Below are positions 1 through 13,672 of a stretch of DNA of 64,000 nucleotides, one piece after another. Source of the stretch: Linepithema humile (taxonomy: Eukaryota; Arthropoda; Insecta; Hymenoptera; Formicidae). Below the pieces are notes generated by a model. That model saw only the letters and a list, made by a program, of their open reading frames with translations, ran no database searches and was not told the DNA's origin. The stretch spans positions 7,378,001 to 7,442,000 of the forward strand of contig NC_090128.1 of the NCBI RefSeq assembly GCF_040581485.1, given 5' to 3'. Position 1 is the stretch's first letter. Each line of letters opens with the position of its first letter. Position numbers and translations under genes: made by a program.

Positions 1-2702
1 ATTTATATCTTATTTGTAACTATGTAAATTAATTTTCAGTAACATTATTGAAATTTTGGTATGAATTTAATATAAATGAAGTAAATTTGATTTGAATATA
101 AATGAAGTAATTTACTTAGTATTGAATTTGAGTTAGAGTTCTATGCTATTTTTTCGGAATCTTCAAAATATATAAACTTAGCCAAAATCGACTTCTCTTA
201 TAAGTAATTTAGCATATTTTTTATTATATATCTTTCTATTTTTGTATAAAAATTGCCAAATTGCAAGTGTTGTTTCTTTTTCCATCTTTTGCCACTTTCT
301 TTTACACATATTACTTTTACGTACTTAAACCGGATAAAAAATGCTCCGTGAGTAATTAATTTCGACCATCATTTCGGAATTAATTAAACAGTAACGCTAA
401 TTACTAATGAGTTAAACGTCTCAGACGGTGCTACTTTAGCCGAACCTGGTTTTACCTTCGCAGTTTCGCTTCCACTCTTGTAGTTTCGCAACTTCGTAAG
501 ACGGCGGCGTCTCTCGTTATCCTCATCAGGGTGATTTAGACGACCCGATTCGGTTGCCGACGAAGTTCAACCGCAACGCCGGCTGCGGTTGTGTTACGGA
601 ATATCTTGGACCGGGAAGAAATGGGCGAATCGCGCGAATCGTGTATTTCCGCATCCGTAATTCGTCAGGTGCGCATAGGGTGATCCTTCTAAATAACAAG
701 CAACTATATTGAATTAAAAGATAATTTTCTTGTCATTTATCTCTTTCTAAATTAAATTAATTTATTAAATCCGTATAATTAAAATTTTTTAAATTTTACA
801 TTTTTTGCTGGATTTTAGAGAGAGACACTAATTTCTCTCGAGTTTTACTGAAGTTAATTGCGAGCCATTGTTATTGCGACAACGATCGGGCATTTACCAA
901 TTTAGTTAAATTAAAATTGAAATATGCACTTTTTATATAACAACATATCTCTCACTTCAATTATTTAGCGAATATTATTTAGCGAACTATGTATATCTAG
1001 GCACATAAAAGTTTTGTCTGAAATTGTTAGATACTTTATCCTAATTAGTCAAATTAAAATTACACAACGGATATTGTTATCTCAATTATGATGCACTCGC
1101 GTAAGCGCCGAGTGTTGGTTCATTATGCCCGAATTTCGCGTAATTATTTATTTAAATGCGATCCTCGTGTCAATCCTATCAGCCATTTAATTAAACGCCC
1201 CAGGACATGAAAATTATTTTGACGAGCGCATTTGCAATAATGTTACCGAATTGCGGCCCGTTTTGCGCAATATGTTGCAAATATATATGCGCCCAGCACA
1301 AACGCATAGCTGATTAATTATGTTTAATGTTTGTATTGTAAACAAGTGACAAATACGTTTTATGTGAATATTATGCGTCGATGATTTTAACGATTGGAAT
1401 ATATCTTATGAAAAATTAAAATGTATAGATATATTTAAATGTAGATTTGACAAAACTATTTCTACAAAATTTCCAGAAACAAATGCATTTATTTGCGATA
1501 ATAAAAAAGATAAAATTGAATTTAATATATAATATCAATTAACTTAGATAAATCTGTCATGGCTCAGAGCCATTACAATTCAACTGAATATTAATATATT
1601 AATAATAACACGCAAAATGGGATTTGTACTCGTTATAATTAATTATGTAATCACATATGGAGTCTGTGTCATTTTATCGTGCGATTAAATTCGAGACTGC
1701 TTACAGACTGAAAAGGACTAAACTACCGCGTTATAGCGTCCCGATCGGCCATTTACGCGTTTCATGAATAAATGAATAATATGATGTCCCCGAGGCTTGC
1801 TCCGAGAAGGAAGTAGTTTATATCAACGCTCGCGCAGCCGGCTCGAGCTATGAACATGTTTATCCACTTTCTCGTTTGCATCTTCAAGTAAGGTACCACA
1901 TCCGTACCGCAGCAGTTAATCCTCGAGGATTAATTATTTGTGAGGCATTTTAACTCGAGAAGAAAGTTTTTTTTCGATAGTTTACTCTCGAAAACTTGCA
2001 AATCGAAATTAAATTGAAACTGTAATCTATTGAATTATAAGAGTCACGTTATCATTGCACATACATTTCTCCCTTTTTTCTAAAATTATTCTATGCGTCC
2101 ATATTTTAACTTTTATCTTATACACGCTGGACATTTCCTCATTTAGGATTATCTGTTTAAGTTTGATTATCAATCTACGAATTTTAAATGAAGTTTTTAT
2201 CATTTTTCTCCCGAACGAAGCAATTCGGCTTAAAAATATAAAATCCGTTATAGTCTATCGACCACATCATAGTTTTCTACCCATCTTTATTCTCCTCGCG
2301 CAAGTCCTAATTCCCTTTCGACTGCAAATCTCTTCGTGCACTTAATTCGTCTTACTCGTTCGCGAATCCGCGAGAGCAGCAAAGGGGCGGCTGTAATGGC
2401 TTTGGAAAGTCCACAGGGAAAAGACGGAACGGTCTTTGCCGCGCGAAAGACGTAGAGGAGGGGAGACGTGAAGGATAAAGTAAAGCGGAGATTTTTGCTC
2501 GGGTAAGCCGCTTATGAGGACTGTGTCGTCGCCGCTGAAACGCGGTGCATGGAAAAGTCATTGATCCGCAAGGAAGATGCGTTCCGAATACGTTTTCGAC
2601 ACGGTGGAATTTCGTGCACTGTATAAAAAATTAGTATTAAATTATAATTATTATAGTGGATAATTTTGAAATCAACTATTCTAGGGATGTACTTTCACAG
2701 TT
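1..2702. other. Non-coding AT-rich DNA, no gene recognised
   Basis: Stops occur densely in all frames except in a CpG-rich pocket at about 420-670. The stretch 1081-1330 is less AT-rich and carries several TAATTA-type homeodomain cores and octamer-like words. This is the texture of a conserved enhancer, though that cannot be shown from one sequence. Confidence 0.5.
500..709 (+). other. Unassigned 70-codon open frame in a CpG-rich pocket
   Basis: The frame runs from just after a TAA (497-499) to a TGA (710-712) without a start codon. It contains a candidate acceptor (CCTCATCAG ending at 529). The peptide includes AGCGCVTEYLGPGRNGR. No domain is recognised, and its GC content alone makes a chance open frame of this length likely. 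It could be an exon of the upstream part of the receptor or of another gene, but there is no positive evidence. Confidence 0.15.
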
Positions 2703-2764
2703 TGTAGGTAAAATTAATTAATCAATTTTATTAATTTTTATGAATTAATTAACTTTTACCTGCA
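2703..2764. repeat. Short inverted repeat (hairpin) with 20-bp arms
   Basis: The left arm 2703-2722 and right arm 2744-2764 are near-perfect reverse complements (TGTAGGTAAAATTAATTAAT against the complement of ATTAATTAACTTTTACCTGCA), separated by 21 bases. It could be a small MITE remnant or a structured RNA stem; there is no protein-coding content. Confidence 0.5.
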
Positions 2765-3361
2765 GGCTATAAATTTACATACGTGTGGAAACTTACTCTT
2801 ATAATAGTTATGAACAATTACTTTACAATGTTATACTTATCTTTTTGGTTACATTTAAAATGCATTTTTTAGTCGACACAAAATCGATAATATAATATTT
2901 TTTATTAATATATTTTAACATATTTTAGCTGATTTATTTGTACAAAAAATACAAATCTTATCTATTACTTTTGTTAGCGTTCAGAAATTTTACTTGAGAA
3001 ATATTTAAGTATGAAATTAATAAGAATTTGATATATCTTCGTATGAGTACCGAATATGATATTTTCCTTTCACATTTGCATTATTAATAATTATTAAAGG
3101 TTTTTAAAACCGCGACCCTGACATACCTGATTAAAATATATTTTGGTATAAAAATAACTGCTTCGATCGTTCTACCGTTCAGCAAGTGTCAATTTTGGGA
3201 TATTGCGGTTATCAAATGCGTTCCGGATAACTCATGTACAACAACAATGTTGTCTGTGGTCATGTTTAACCGCAACGCTGCCAAAACGATGCGAAATATG
3301 CCCATGAGTCAATATCTCTGGTTATCTCGAATCAGTTTTTACTGGGCTTTAGATTTTTCTT

Positions 3362-3366
<5 letters not shown>

Positions 3367-3399
<33 letters not shown>
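3367..3399. repeat. (CT)n microsatellite
   Basis: A pure CT dinucleotide run of about 33 bases; it creates a Ser-Leu repeat in one frame that is not a protein. Confidence 0.95.
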
Positions 3400-3402
<3 letters not shown>

Positions 3403-3991
3403 CCCTCTTACGAAAAAGTAATTTCATGAGTCTTCAAAGACTCAGGTACATAATGGAGATTTAAAATCTTCAATCCACGTGTGTTTGCCGAGAGAAAGGA
3501 GATTTAAATTTTAGATCAGCCACGCGCGCTTTTGTTATAAACTTTTGCGAAAAAAAGAGCTGGCGACGAACTAGTAAAAAAGAAAAGTCACGGCAAACGG
3601 AATTTCGCGGTGATGCGTTGATTTTTTTTGTCGGTGAAATATCAATTTCACGAAGGTGGGCAGAGAAATTTTAATTAAACGCCGCGGCGCGCGAGCGTGC
3701 ATATTCGCTTGACACACTCGATTGGAAAGTTAGCCCGGCTGTTTTGTTTGTCACCGCTGTGCTCCGATGCTTTCTAAACCTCGATCAATTTTTTTCGACG
3801 AATTAAAATGCTTGTTTTAGTGACGGATTGTTGTTTTTCTCTTGTTTCTCGATCCGCGAAATACAATATTTGCCTTTTTGGCATTTCGTCGTGCTCGCCT
3901 TTAAATTATTGGGAAAAATATTCTATTAACTTTATTATAATATTATATTCATGTCTGTAATATTTTTGGTGTACAGTACATTTATATTCAT

Positions 3992-4050
3992 AGTTATAAG
4001 CATTTTTTGCAAAACAAAACAAGTTATAAGCATTTTTTTCAAAACAAAAA
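3992..4050. repeat. Two-copy 30-bp direct tandem repeat
   Basis: The unit beginning AGTTATAAGCATTTTTT occurs at 3992-4020 and again at 4022-4050 with one or two changes, consistent with a recent local duplication. Confidence 0.8.
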
Positions 4051-4088
4051 AGTTCGGGTAAATTCATTATTAAAATTTTAACGTTGTG

Positions 4089-4126
4089 AGATATTTTTTA
4101 TTTTTGCAGATATTTTTTATTTTTGC
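4089..4126. repeat. Two-copy 19-bp direct tandem repeat
   Basis: The unit AGATATTTTTTATTTTTGC occurs twice back to back (4089-4107 and 4108-4126), identical; typical replication slippage. Confidence 0.85.
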
Positions 4127-7100
4127 ATTGTCTGTGTTTGTATCACGCTTCATTAATACTTTCTATCATGAAATATTTTGTGACAATATCCCCGATGATA
4201 GTTAAAATATTGAAATCAAATACTGAATCAAATATTGAAATCAAACACGAATATACGCGATTCAAAATTTTGCTCTTACGGAGATGTGAAAATTTTGCTG
4301 ATTTAAAACAGCTAGCTCGGGATTAATATTGGATTACAAAGCATTTGCATTCTCATATGCGCATGTTTTCTCTGTAATTTCTCACAATCGTATGAATAGT
4401 TAATATTATACCATAGGGCGGACAATAATTTTTGATGTTTCACCCCTACAGCGTTGTATTTGACACTCTCACATTTTTCATATTTATAGACTCTTGTCAA
4501 AGTTCATTGAATATGAAAAATGTATGGACTAGCGCACCTTTAGCTTTATATCTATGTATCATGGAAGTTTCAAACTACAAGCTTTCCTCGCGCTTCCTCG
4601 CTCGCATCAATTTACTTCTCACGCCGGAGTTGGTTCTTATTCTTACGCGATGTTTCGCGCAAACGCTTCTAATCCGCGTATCAAACGAGGCTTATGCCCG
4701 TCGGGGAGCAATTTCGAGAGACTTTGGGGGAATCCACCGCGCACTCTCGTGCGTACGTGCGGCATAAGTAAACGCTTAAAACGGCAACCCCGACTCTGCG
4801 TCGGCTAAGTTGGACTAGTTTAGTTTCACGAAAGCCACACACACATATCGTCCTCGTAATCTTTCGTGACCTATCGCCGTTATGTTTTCTCACGTTCTCA
4901 GAATAATGTCACGCCGCCAACGTGTATCGATTGTCCCAAATTTCGTCCTGTAAATTTCGGCATTTGCGTGGTCATTTATGTGCGCGGCTATTTATTTTAT
5001 TATCTTTCATCTCTTCATTTTATTTATCTCGTATGTTTATCACATGTCATCGCAATTTTTGTTTATTTTTGGAAATTATTCTTGTTTAGGAATAATTGTT
5101 TAATTTATAAGTTTTGATACGTTCGGGTAGTGTTATATTAAAATTGTAAAATTCTTTCGTTTTCGGTACGTTCTGTCGAATATGATTCATATGCAAATGC
5201 AGAAGATATAATTACACGAAAATGCAATACAAGCGGGAAATTACGTATTTTATCATGAATGTAATGTATTAAGTATTAACGTTTCAGTTATTCGGTTATG
5301 CAGATTATTTTATGATACATATTCCGCATTGCTGAATTATTTCGATGAGAATTTTTATTTTATATAAAATATTTTTCTTAATTAACAAAATTAAAATCTG
5401 TATATCTATGTGGACGATGATATTCTATTTATTATGCGTGCATATAAAAAATTGAATACAGATATTCCGTAATGTTATTTGAAAAATTAACTTTGGGGAG
5501 ATATGTCACTTTTCAATAACGTTGGATTAATGAAAGTTGATAATTTTGGTTGGACGAGTTGGAACTATCATTTTAAAACAGAGATTTGATATAAAGAAAA
5601 TAATATCGACAAAGATAACAGATTGTTTCTAATCCAATCGCGCAAAATTTGATGTGTTATAAAATGTGATTTGCGTTGCATTTAAAGGTGACCGATTTAA
5701 ATTTGATTATGAACGATGGAAAAATTATGTTCTCTCTTTAAAAATAACGTAGATAAAATGAAGAGTTTCTTAAAAACGTATTGATGTTAAAAATTACGAA
5801 AGACGCGCAGTTGAAATTTTATTTTATTGTATGTTTATAACTATTATTATATAGGTATTGTTTTTTTGTTATAGGTATTATTTTCAATAATAAATTGAAA
5901 AGTTTTAATCATACTAAAACGTCATTTCGAGCACCCGTCGTATACACGGTACATGAAACGCTTTTATTGTCGCCAATATCGTTCTGCGCGAACGTTGGTG
6001 CAAATGCAAATTACCTTCTTTGATGCTGCCAATCATTATTCGCACGTGTCACTATTAGTAACCGCGTAAAGTCCGGAATAGTCAGGAACCACCAATTTGC
6101 TGAGAGTGCCTTTCAGCAAATGCAATTTATCGATTAGCGGGGCGAGATTGATAGTAATTTATGGGCGCAGTTCAATTTCTATCAAACATTAATATCGTTA
6201 ATCTTCTATAAATTAATATATAAAACTTGAGCGATTGTGTATCTCAAATATTTAATTAGCGAACTTTATCGAAAATATTATTAAATGTTATTGAACACTG
6301 TTGAAATTATTATCTTGTGTAGAATATCGAAAAAAAAAAATTCTCCAATTTTGAACTTTTTATTAAATTGAACGTTAGCGAAATTATTCGTGAACATTAT
6401 ACTGATTAGATTAAGCAAAGTTAGTGTAACTATTTCGTGTATATTCGTGTAATTAATTGTCGATGCGCATTTAGTTTGCGGTTTTATCCCAACGTTTCTT
6501 AGCATCAAATTCCATTGAAAGTTTATGTTCTAGTCCATGAACTAGTTGAGGACCTTCGACATACATTGTCTAAGGCAACGAAGTGTTCTTACGGGATCAA
6601 GACGCACGTTGAAGGAGAGATACCATCGCTTACCGATGTCGAGAGGTTAATTCGATCGAAAGAGCCTTTATAACCCGCGTAGGTATGGGAGTGCATCGGT
6701 GACATGCACGACGGTAACGTCGTCGACGCGCTACGAGCTATTCGTGCTACGTCATCGGGAAAAGCTATTAATTAAGTAAATTAACGTCGGTCGCTCCTAG
6801 CGAGCGCCTTCGTCAAGACGTCGCGAAAGTTGCACTTCGAGTCTTAATCTAAAGACTATTAGATTGCGAGATTTTATCAAACGGACACCATTAAAGTAAA
6901 TGAAAAGGTTGCCTGCTTCTTCTTTCTCTCGCGCAACACTAAGGGAATTGAAAGTTATTATACTTGCTTTGTTGAATTAAAAGTCATTACATTTGTTCGT
7001 CTTTCTTGTGATAATAAGGCAGTTCTTACAATGAATTTATACTTGCGATGAAGTTAGTTTCTTTTGAAGACGCGCTAAATCAATTTCTACAAAACAGTGT

Positions 7101-7383
7101 TTTGCCAGCTTGTGTGCCAGCAATATTATTAACTATTATAACAATTCTGATATTATTCTTATCACGAGGGAAACATATTTTAATTGATTTATCTTACACT
7201 GAATATTTGATTAGCGATATCAAAGCAATTACAACTGTTATTTCTCATAATGCCTTATCTGCTTTCTAATTATAAAGTGGAAATCGTGACTCGATTTCGA
7301 ACAGCGAAATATCAAGTCGACTGCCAAATTATATCAATAAGCACTTGGAGTACTCCGTGAAATCGAAATGTTCACCGGAAACG

Positions 7384-7415
7384 AGAGAAGAGAGAGAAAG
7401 AGAGAGAGAGAGAGA
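7384..7415. repeat. (GA)n microsatellite, imperfect
   Basis: A GA-rich run broken by an AAAG step; it lies at the edge of a CpG-richer pocket that continues to about 7700. Confidence 0.85.
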
Positions 7416-10400
7416 CAGAAGGGTAGGAGGGAGAGATATCTCGGAGACATTTCCATCCGGTTAATTCAATCGAGAGACACTTCGTGACTTCGGGACGTCT
7501 CCGTCGTAGCGCATCATCGAGAAGTGATCGATCGAATGGATCGGATCTATATATCTCGATTCTCTTGGGAAATCAAAGACGCGATACGCGCGAACTCCTG
7601 AAAGGTCGCTTAAGTGTCCCTCGAGGGTGCAGCCGCGCTTCGTTCCCGACGCGTGAAAATTACGACGGGGAACATAAATTATGCTTTATCGACAGTAATA
7701 GCGCGACTTATTAGACTATTATCCCATATTTGCTTTCGAGTGCAGTTGATACTTTAATGCTTCATTGTACATTTAAACGTGCATTTATACGATAAATTGA
7801 GTTTTGTAGTTTATGAACCAATTGCGGTTTTGAAAGCTGCGTTTGCCTTTCTATTATGCAATAAGCTATTCACTGAGAAGCTAAAGTAAATAAATATTGT
7901 AGTAGTATTTTTTATTAAATTTAATGTGGAGAATTAAATTTAAAAGATAACAAAACTTTTTTATTTAATTCTAAAATCAATTTTAACAGAAAAGATATTT
8001 TAAACTTTAAAATGTAAGGTATTCAAAATTCTAGCTTATATTGATTTTAGCAAATCAAAGTGAACTAAAAGATAAAAAATGCCAAAAGGCGATTGATAGA
8101 GTGAAAAACATAAATTATTTTTTTCATTAACATTTTTCTAAATGTCTGTTTGGATCTTTAATGAATAAATAGTGTACGTTTTTGCATCTTGTCAATCGCG
8201 CTTCCATTTTTATTCATTTTTTTCTATTTTTGTAATTTGTTTTACAAAAATCAAATTGATATTTGTTAGTTGAAAATGATGGAACTATTAAAAATATCTT
8301 TAAATTTTTATTATCCAAAAATGGAATAACTTTAAATTTAACTCCTAAGTTCTTATCTGAGCTATTATATGTAATTAACAGTATGATCGAAAGGGAGGTA
8401 CAATATTGTCAGAGTTAATTAGACAAGGGTGTCGTTGTAACTGGCTTAATTAAGATAATCAAACGATAGATCAATTGCAATTAGCAAAGACAATCTCTCA
8501 GAAATCCACGGAAATTTTGTAGGATCTCTCGAGGTCATCATACATAAATTTATGAGTAAGAACGAAAGCTGAATATTAATGACGTTATTATAGACTACCG
8601 CGATAAAAGATACCTATGCAAGAAGACCTTGGAAGGTTTTCTTGCGAACCTGTCGTTGTATATGCTTGCAACATTGTACATGTACGGTGAATGGACTTTG
8701 GCATTTTGCCGTGGAAATTGGCCGCACACTGCAAAACGTACTGCGCTGCATCATGTATGCAACGTGTCGCATGGGGCTGAACTATACAGGGCCTCCAAAA
8801 AGCGCGCATTTTAGAGCACATATTCCGTCGTGATAACATACGATTCTGAAAAAAAGAAATGTTGATTCTGTTAATTTGTCCGTATTGCCTCGCTAGCACT
8901 GTGATATCGTATTAAAAGTAAAAAATATTACGAAAAATAATATATATAACGTAAAAAAGAGAGTAATGTAACATATTTTCGAATAGAATGCGATTATTAA
9001 ATTTATTTTGTTTTTTTTGTAGCATCAAATTTATAGTAAACCGCAAGATAACTAGCAAGTTGATCTATGCTTGTAGATTTATCGTTATCACGAAATTTAT
9101 CGTTCGTCGCGTTCGAAGCGTTTCACGGACTGGCAGTGAGCAACATAAGCGACACGCGTAAAATTACTCGCGAAGGAGCGAAAGTTATCATAATTACATT
9201 GTTACCGTGCGTCAGGCGCGACATCATTTTCTCGCTTAATTAAAGGGAAACTTAGTTTTGAAGCTGAAAGCTCGCTGCCGCTGCACAACCTTCGGTGAAG
9301 GTGCAGGATGCTGCTAATTCTAGCGCGAGCCACGTGATGATTTACTATGAGAGTTGCCGCAGTAAGTGCATCGTACCGTAAATTGTTGCGTACGCCAATA
9401 ACAACTACAGAATTGCTCAGCGCTATATTTGCAATGAATACATTTCACATAAATTATTAGAAAAAGGCCATGTCTATACAATTTCCTGGAAATTTCGCAA
9501 AACTCTGATCCATTAGGGAAAAATGCGAAATAATTATGTATTTTAATTGTGTTAGACTTTTAGCGGAATTACTTTGAGCTTTATAAAGTTAGCGAAGAGA
9601 ATTTTTACATAATTAAGGGAATTAAGTACTTTAATTTTTTTATAATTTCTACAAATTGAGGATGGTCATTTAGGTGGAATAGTTTTAATGGTTTGCTTTA
9701 TCGAGAAAAGTTACATTAAATTCTTTATTTTCTCATATGCGGGTGGAAAATTGCACAAGAAATAATAGCGAGCGTATGCAGATCGCCACGTCGTCTTCGC
9801 GCAAACAAAGGAGGGACGGGATACAATTGACCTTAATTAATTGAAATGCACCGAGAAACGATATCCGAGGAAGATTAAAGCGACTCTTATAATGAGTTTT
9901 CGTGTTTTTATTGCGTCAGCCGTTGCAGGCTCGTTACGATGTAGTTTACAGTTTATATGAAAATTTCTATATATAAAAGCTGATTGGATTGAATGTTTTG
10001 CGACACAATTTTCAACTCACAAAATTAATTTGAACGTTCTTTTACATTTTTCGTTGCATTTCGTCATTTGACGTTTAATTGTAGCATTTATTTTTCCAAT
10101 TATATTATTGTGTTATTTATAGTATTCATCAGCGCATGAAACATGTTTGATAAATTACGATGAATCAATTGATAAAATTCTCACACTGGTTTTGACTGAA
10201 ATCTTAAATGAATAACATCTTCCGACATCCATGTTCGACTTTATACGGTTAATTGTTATCACTGTCATGAATCAACGCACTTTAATGAATTTATTACTGC
10301 ACGGTCAAGCGATAATTATTCATAGTACAACACCGCTAACTTGCGGATACTTGCGGCGCGCCATTAGAATTCACGCTGCATCGCAAATGCAAAGTCGGAC

Positions 10401-12796
10401 GAGCGAGCCCTGACCGCAGAGATCGATAAAATCCTTTCGCGTATTTTCGCGTGCCGCAGAAGGAAGGAGTGGAATGTACGGGGCCCGCTTATCCCGTCAT
10501 CATCCACATGCACTCGAATCGATAAAAGGTCAAGGCCGTATTGTTTTTCCCCCGTTGTTTTTTTTGTATCTTCGCGAACAAGGCTGAAACGATTCTTGCC
10601 GAAAGCCCAGATTGCACTGTAATTGCATTTATACCAAATCGAGTTATTAAATTCTTTCATAATATTATTTCTATGTCGAGAAACTTCAATATTCTAAAAA
10701 ATTAATATACACAAGTGTATAAGACAAACAGAACAGATTAATTTTTTATTTTTGTATCTTTACTTCTATTTTTTCATAGAAGAATAAGCCAGTGTTAATA
10801 GTTTATTATCATATAGAAAAAATGTGAATTTAAGAAATCCAGACAATTTTTTTATTCTGGAATTCATACGTTTCTATTTTGTCTAATTTTGAAAAGTAGA
10901 AAATATGAAAAAAAAAAGGATTTATTTTTGTAAAAATACAAATAATAATTGGTTATTGCTCTTCCTTAATTAAATTAAAAATCGTTTTAATATATACAGC
11001 CAATAGAGCAAGAGCTGGATCGATTTGCTCAAAAATTCCTTTTATTTATTATAAATTACTACAGACGTTTCTGTTTATTTTTGTATTCTTTAAAAATAAC
11101 GTTTAAATATAAAAAGAAAAGGAAATAGAAGTCGGCAAAATAAAAATTTCTCATTCATTCAAACCGGAGATAAAGTATTTTCTTGGATGTTGAACAGTAC
11201 TGTTACAACCGTTACTCACCGCGGCACTAAATTATCTCTCCTGGCACGATCTAATTTCGTGTTACGAAATGTTATCAGCGGGTTAATGTATCTTGCATGA
11301 TACATTTCCGCGAAAGCACGCGGTGAATTGCTCGCGGTGCTTGCGATCGGTCTACTTTTCGATGAGTACGCTCCCCGGTAATTTTCTTACGAGTTTCGTC
11401 TTTCACAACGAGTTCGAACTTTAATGAAGACGAGCATTGAGGAAGAAAGTTGCCATCGCCCCGGGGCGCTCGAGCTTTTATGCAAAACGTAAGTTTCTCG
11501 GCTCGTGAATCGATCTGCCGCATTTTGTAGACACGTATGCATCAAAGTCGCTTCGTAAGGAACAAAAACGTAGACATTATTTTTTTCGGCAAAAAAAAAT
11601 GTTTTATCTGAACATGTAAAATACATTTTAATCTTCTATCATCAATATTTATTATTATTATCATGATATAAATTAATTAAATAGAATTAAAGTTGATATA
11701 GTGCGACAAACACTTTTATACATTATAGTTGGCATATAGTTAAACATTAAAATTACTCAAATATTATAAATATATAGGTACATTATATATATATTTTTTT
11801 TCAAACAGTATAGTATACATATGAATAATAATTAATCGGCTTTGTTATTTTGCGATAATCCAGTATAGTTTATATACAGAAATAAATGGATTATCATTTT
11901 ATTTGCGTCATAATCGTATTTTATCATAAATCTCGCGGAGCTTATGTAACAATGTCGCTCAGTCAGTTCTGAGCTTTAAAGCTCGTTTGCTCGTTTCGCT
12001 CAGGGATACGAGGATATAGGAATATATTATATATCGCGTAGTTTGATATGATTGGAAGCGACTGTCTTCGATCAGTCCCGACTTCCTGACAAGATTTTAG
12101 CGGCGTACTTTTCTTCCTCGAGCACACTCAACATCTGCTATCGTTCGGACAGCATTGTTAAGCCGACTGGCTTCTGACCTAATTAATTGCAGATCCGCCA
12201 ATCCATCGCAAACTCCCACCGTCTAACGCCATTCAACTATTCGCGATCGCGATCCGACAAATTGACTGACAGATTTTCGACAACATTTATATCGTTTGCT
12301 GCAATATAAGTTTTACATTTTTTAAAGATAAAATTATAAATTATGTTTTTTCCACATAAAATTAAAAAATTATTAACAACTTTGATTTCTTCTAATAATA
12401 ATAATTCTAGTTTGTTGTAATAATGTCAGTTAAATAAAATTCTATGACAATATGTAGATTTGCAGACGAAATTACAATATGCTCCATTAGTTAATAAATA
12501 CACTACGCGTATATGACGAAGTTAATAGTGTAATTAATATACAGCCATTTATTGTTAGCTAGATACGATAAGTGCCTTTTACGGCTAAAATAAATATTTG
12601 ACGTCGCAAATGCATGGCACATCGGTAAAGTAAATATTTGATAGGTGAACTTATTGGAGAATTTTTGTCAGCAGCGTTATTAATCTCGGATTATATTGCG
12701 GTCGCGTTACATATAATTCTAGCTTTATATTTTCCCATATTTCTGTACTATGTACATTTTATGGAAGAACGTAAAAAGACCCTTAACAATTATTAA

Positions 12797-12820
12797 ATTA
12801 AAAAATATATATTTTTTAAT
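12797..12820. repeat. Perfect 24-bp AT palindrome
   Basis: The sequence reads identically on both strands and is made only of A and T, with centre ATATAT. A second inverted repeat lies 30 bases downstream (12850-12864 against 12876-12890, 15-bp perfect arms, 11-base loop). AT-richness makes both fairly likely by chance. Confidence 0.8.
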
Positions 12821-12849
12821 ATAACTATGATTGATATAAATTCTAGATT

Positions 12850-12890
12850 ATTAATATAAATAAATACAAATTTTATTTATTTATATTAAT
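12850..12890. repeat. Hairpin with 15-bp perfect arms
   Basis: The arm ATTAATATAAATAAA at 12850-12864 pairs with 12876-12890. All A/T; no gene context. Confidence 0.7.
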
Positions 12891-13492
12891 TATTTCAAAC
12901 TTTAATTTAATTATAATAGTTATGTGATACATTTTTAACGGTAAAATAATCGGCGGCTGAGCGATCAATGAAATATAAAGTTTGAACAAATCGAGAAATA
13001 TTTAAAGAATGACACTTTCAGATAAATCGAAGATCTAACTTTGCAATAATATCAAGATTCTTTAAGGCCATTGAACAGAATTTCGTAATGACAGTGATAA
13101 AGATTGCTTTTAGTGGTCGTGAATTGCGTTCTGAAATTCCGTAAATCGAGCACGCCGGGAAGGACAAATGACGCGAAAGTTCGGTGCGACTGGGTTCTTT
13201 TTAAACCTGCAACGCTGACCTAAGTTCTTTCGGAATGTGGCGAAGGTCTTAAAGGGATTTTTCGTCGAGGTGGCGACACAAAGCGAGATAAACTTCAAAT
13301 GCCGGCGTGTAAACAGCGCGACGGAAAGTTTGTAGTTTAGTTGTTTAACGTGACAATTCCTTAATGTGTTACTTTACGTAAATAACGTCATATCTTTCGA
13401 GAAAATTGCTCGCATGATGAATGCTTTTGAGTAATTTCGATGAAAATTAAGCAAGTTGCTGCAATCTCGATAATTTCAGTCTTTGCGGTATA

Positions 13493-13672
13493 AAAGTCTA
13501 CTCAGGCGTTGGCTTTTTCTACTAAAATCTTTTCAATTGCGAAAGAGGATTTATAACTTGGAAAGAAAGTTTTTTCCAGGCACGTATTTATAAAAATGAT
13601 TTAACTTTGATTATTTTGTGGAAGAGATTAACCTCCGCGAGTGTTTCGAGTCAATTTTCATGACTGCAACGT
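13493..13672. repeat. Dispersed duplication, copy 1 (partner at 14445-14628)
   Basis: The block sharing GTTGGCTTTTTCTACT, then AAATCTTTT, TAACTTGG, GAAAGTTT, TTGATTATTTTG and GAGTCAATTT recurs in the same order and orientation about 950 bases downstream. By eye the copies are roughly 65-70% alike with small gaps. It is an old duplication or two relics of one repeat family. Confidence 0.65.

Larger units (their letters stand above)
2765..7383. other. Non-coding DNA with small slippage repeats
   Basis: No supported gene. It holds a (CT) tract and two short direct duplications listed separately. CpG-richer pockets lie at about 3660-3780, 4560-4860 and 6530-6860. The pocket at 4560-4860 is open in several frames on both strands, which is the pattern of GC-rich non-coding DNA rather than of one gene. 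Confidence 0.5.
7416..13492. other. Non-coding DNA, no gene recognised
   Basis: AT-rich DNA alternates with GC pockets at about 7440-7700, 8610-8830, 9100-9370, 10330-10600, 11220-11530 and 13120-13330. Open frames in these pockets occur on both strands at once, lack family motifs and lack splice partners. Confidence 0.5.

Noticed and set aside
4978..5030. ATG followed by 17 hydrophobic codons and a GTATGT donor whose phase would fit receptor exon A
   Set aside because: It is AT-rich DNA where Phe/Ile/Leu runs are expected, the donor is mediocre, and the helix lacks the Gly/Ser pattern and length expected of TM1 in this family.
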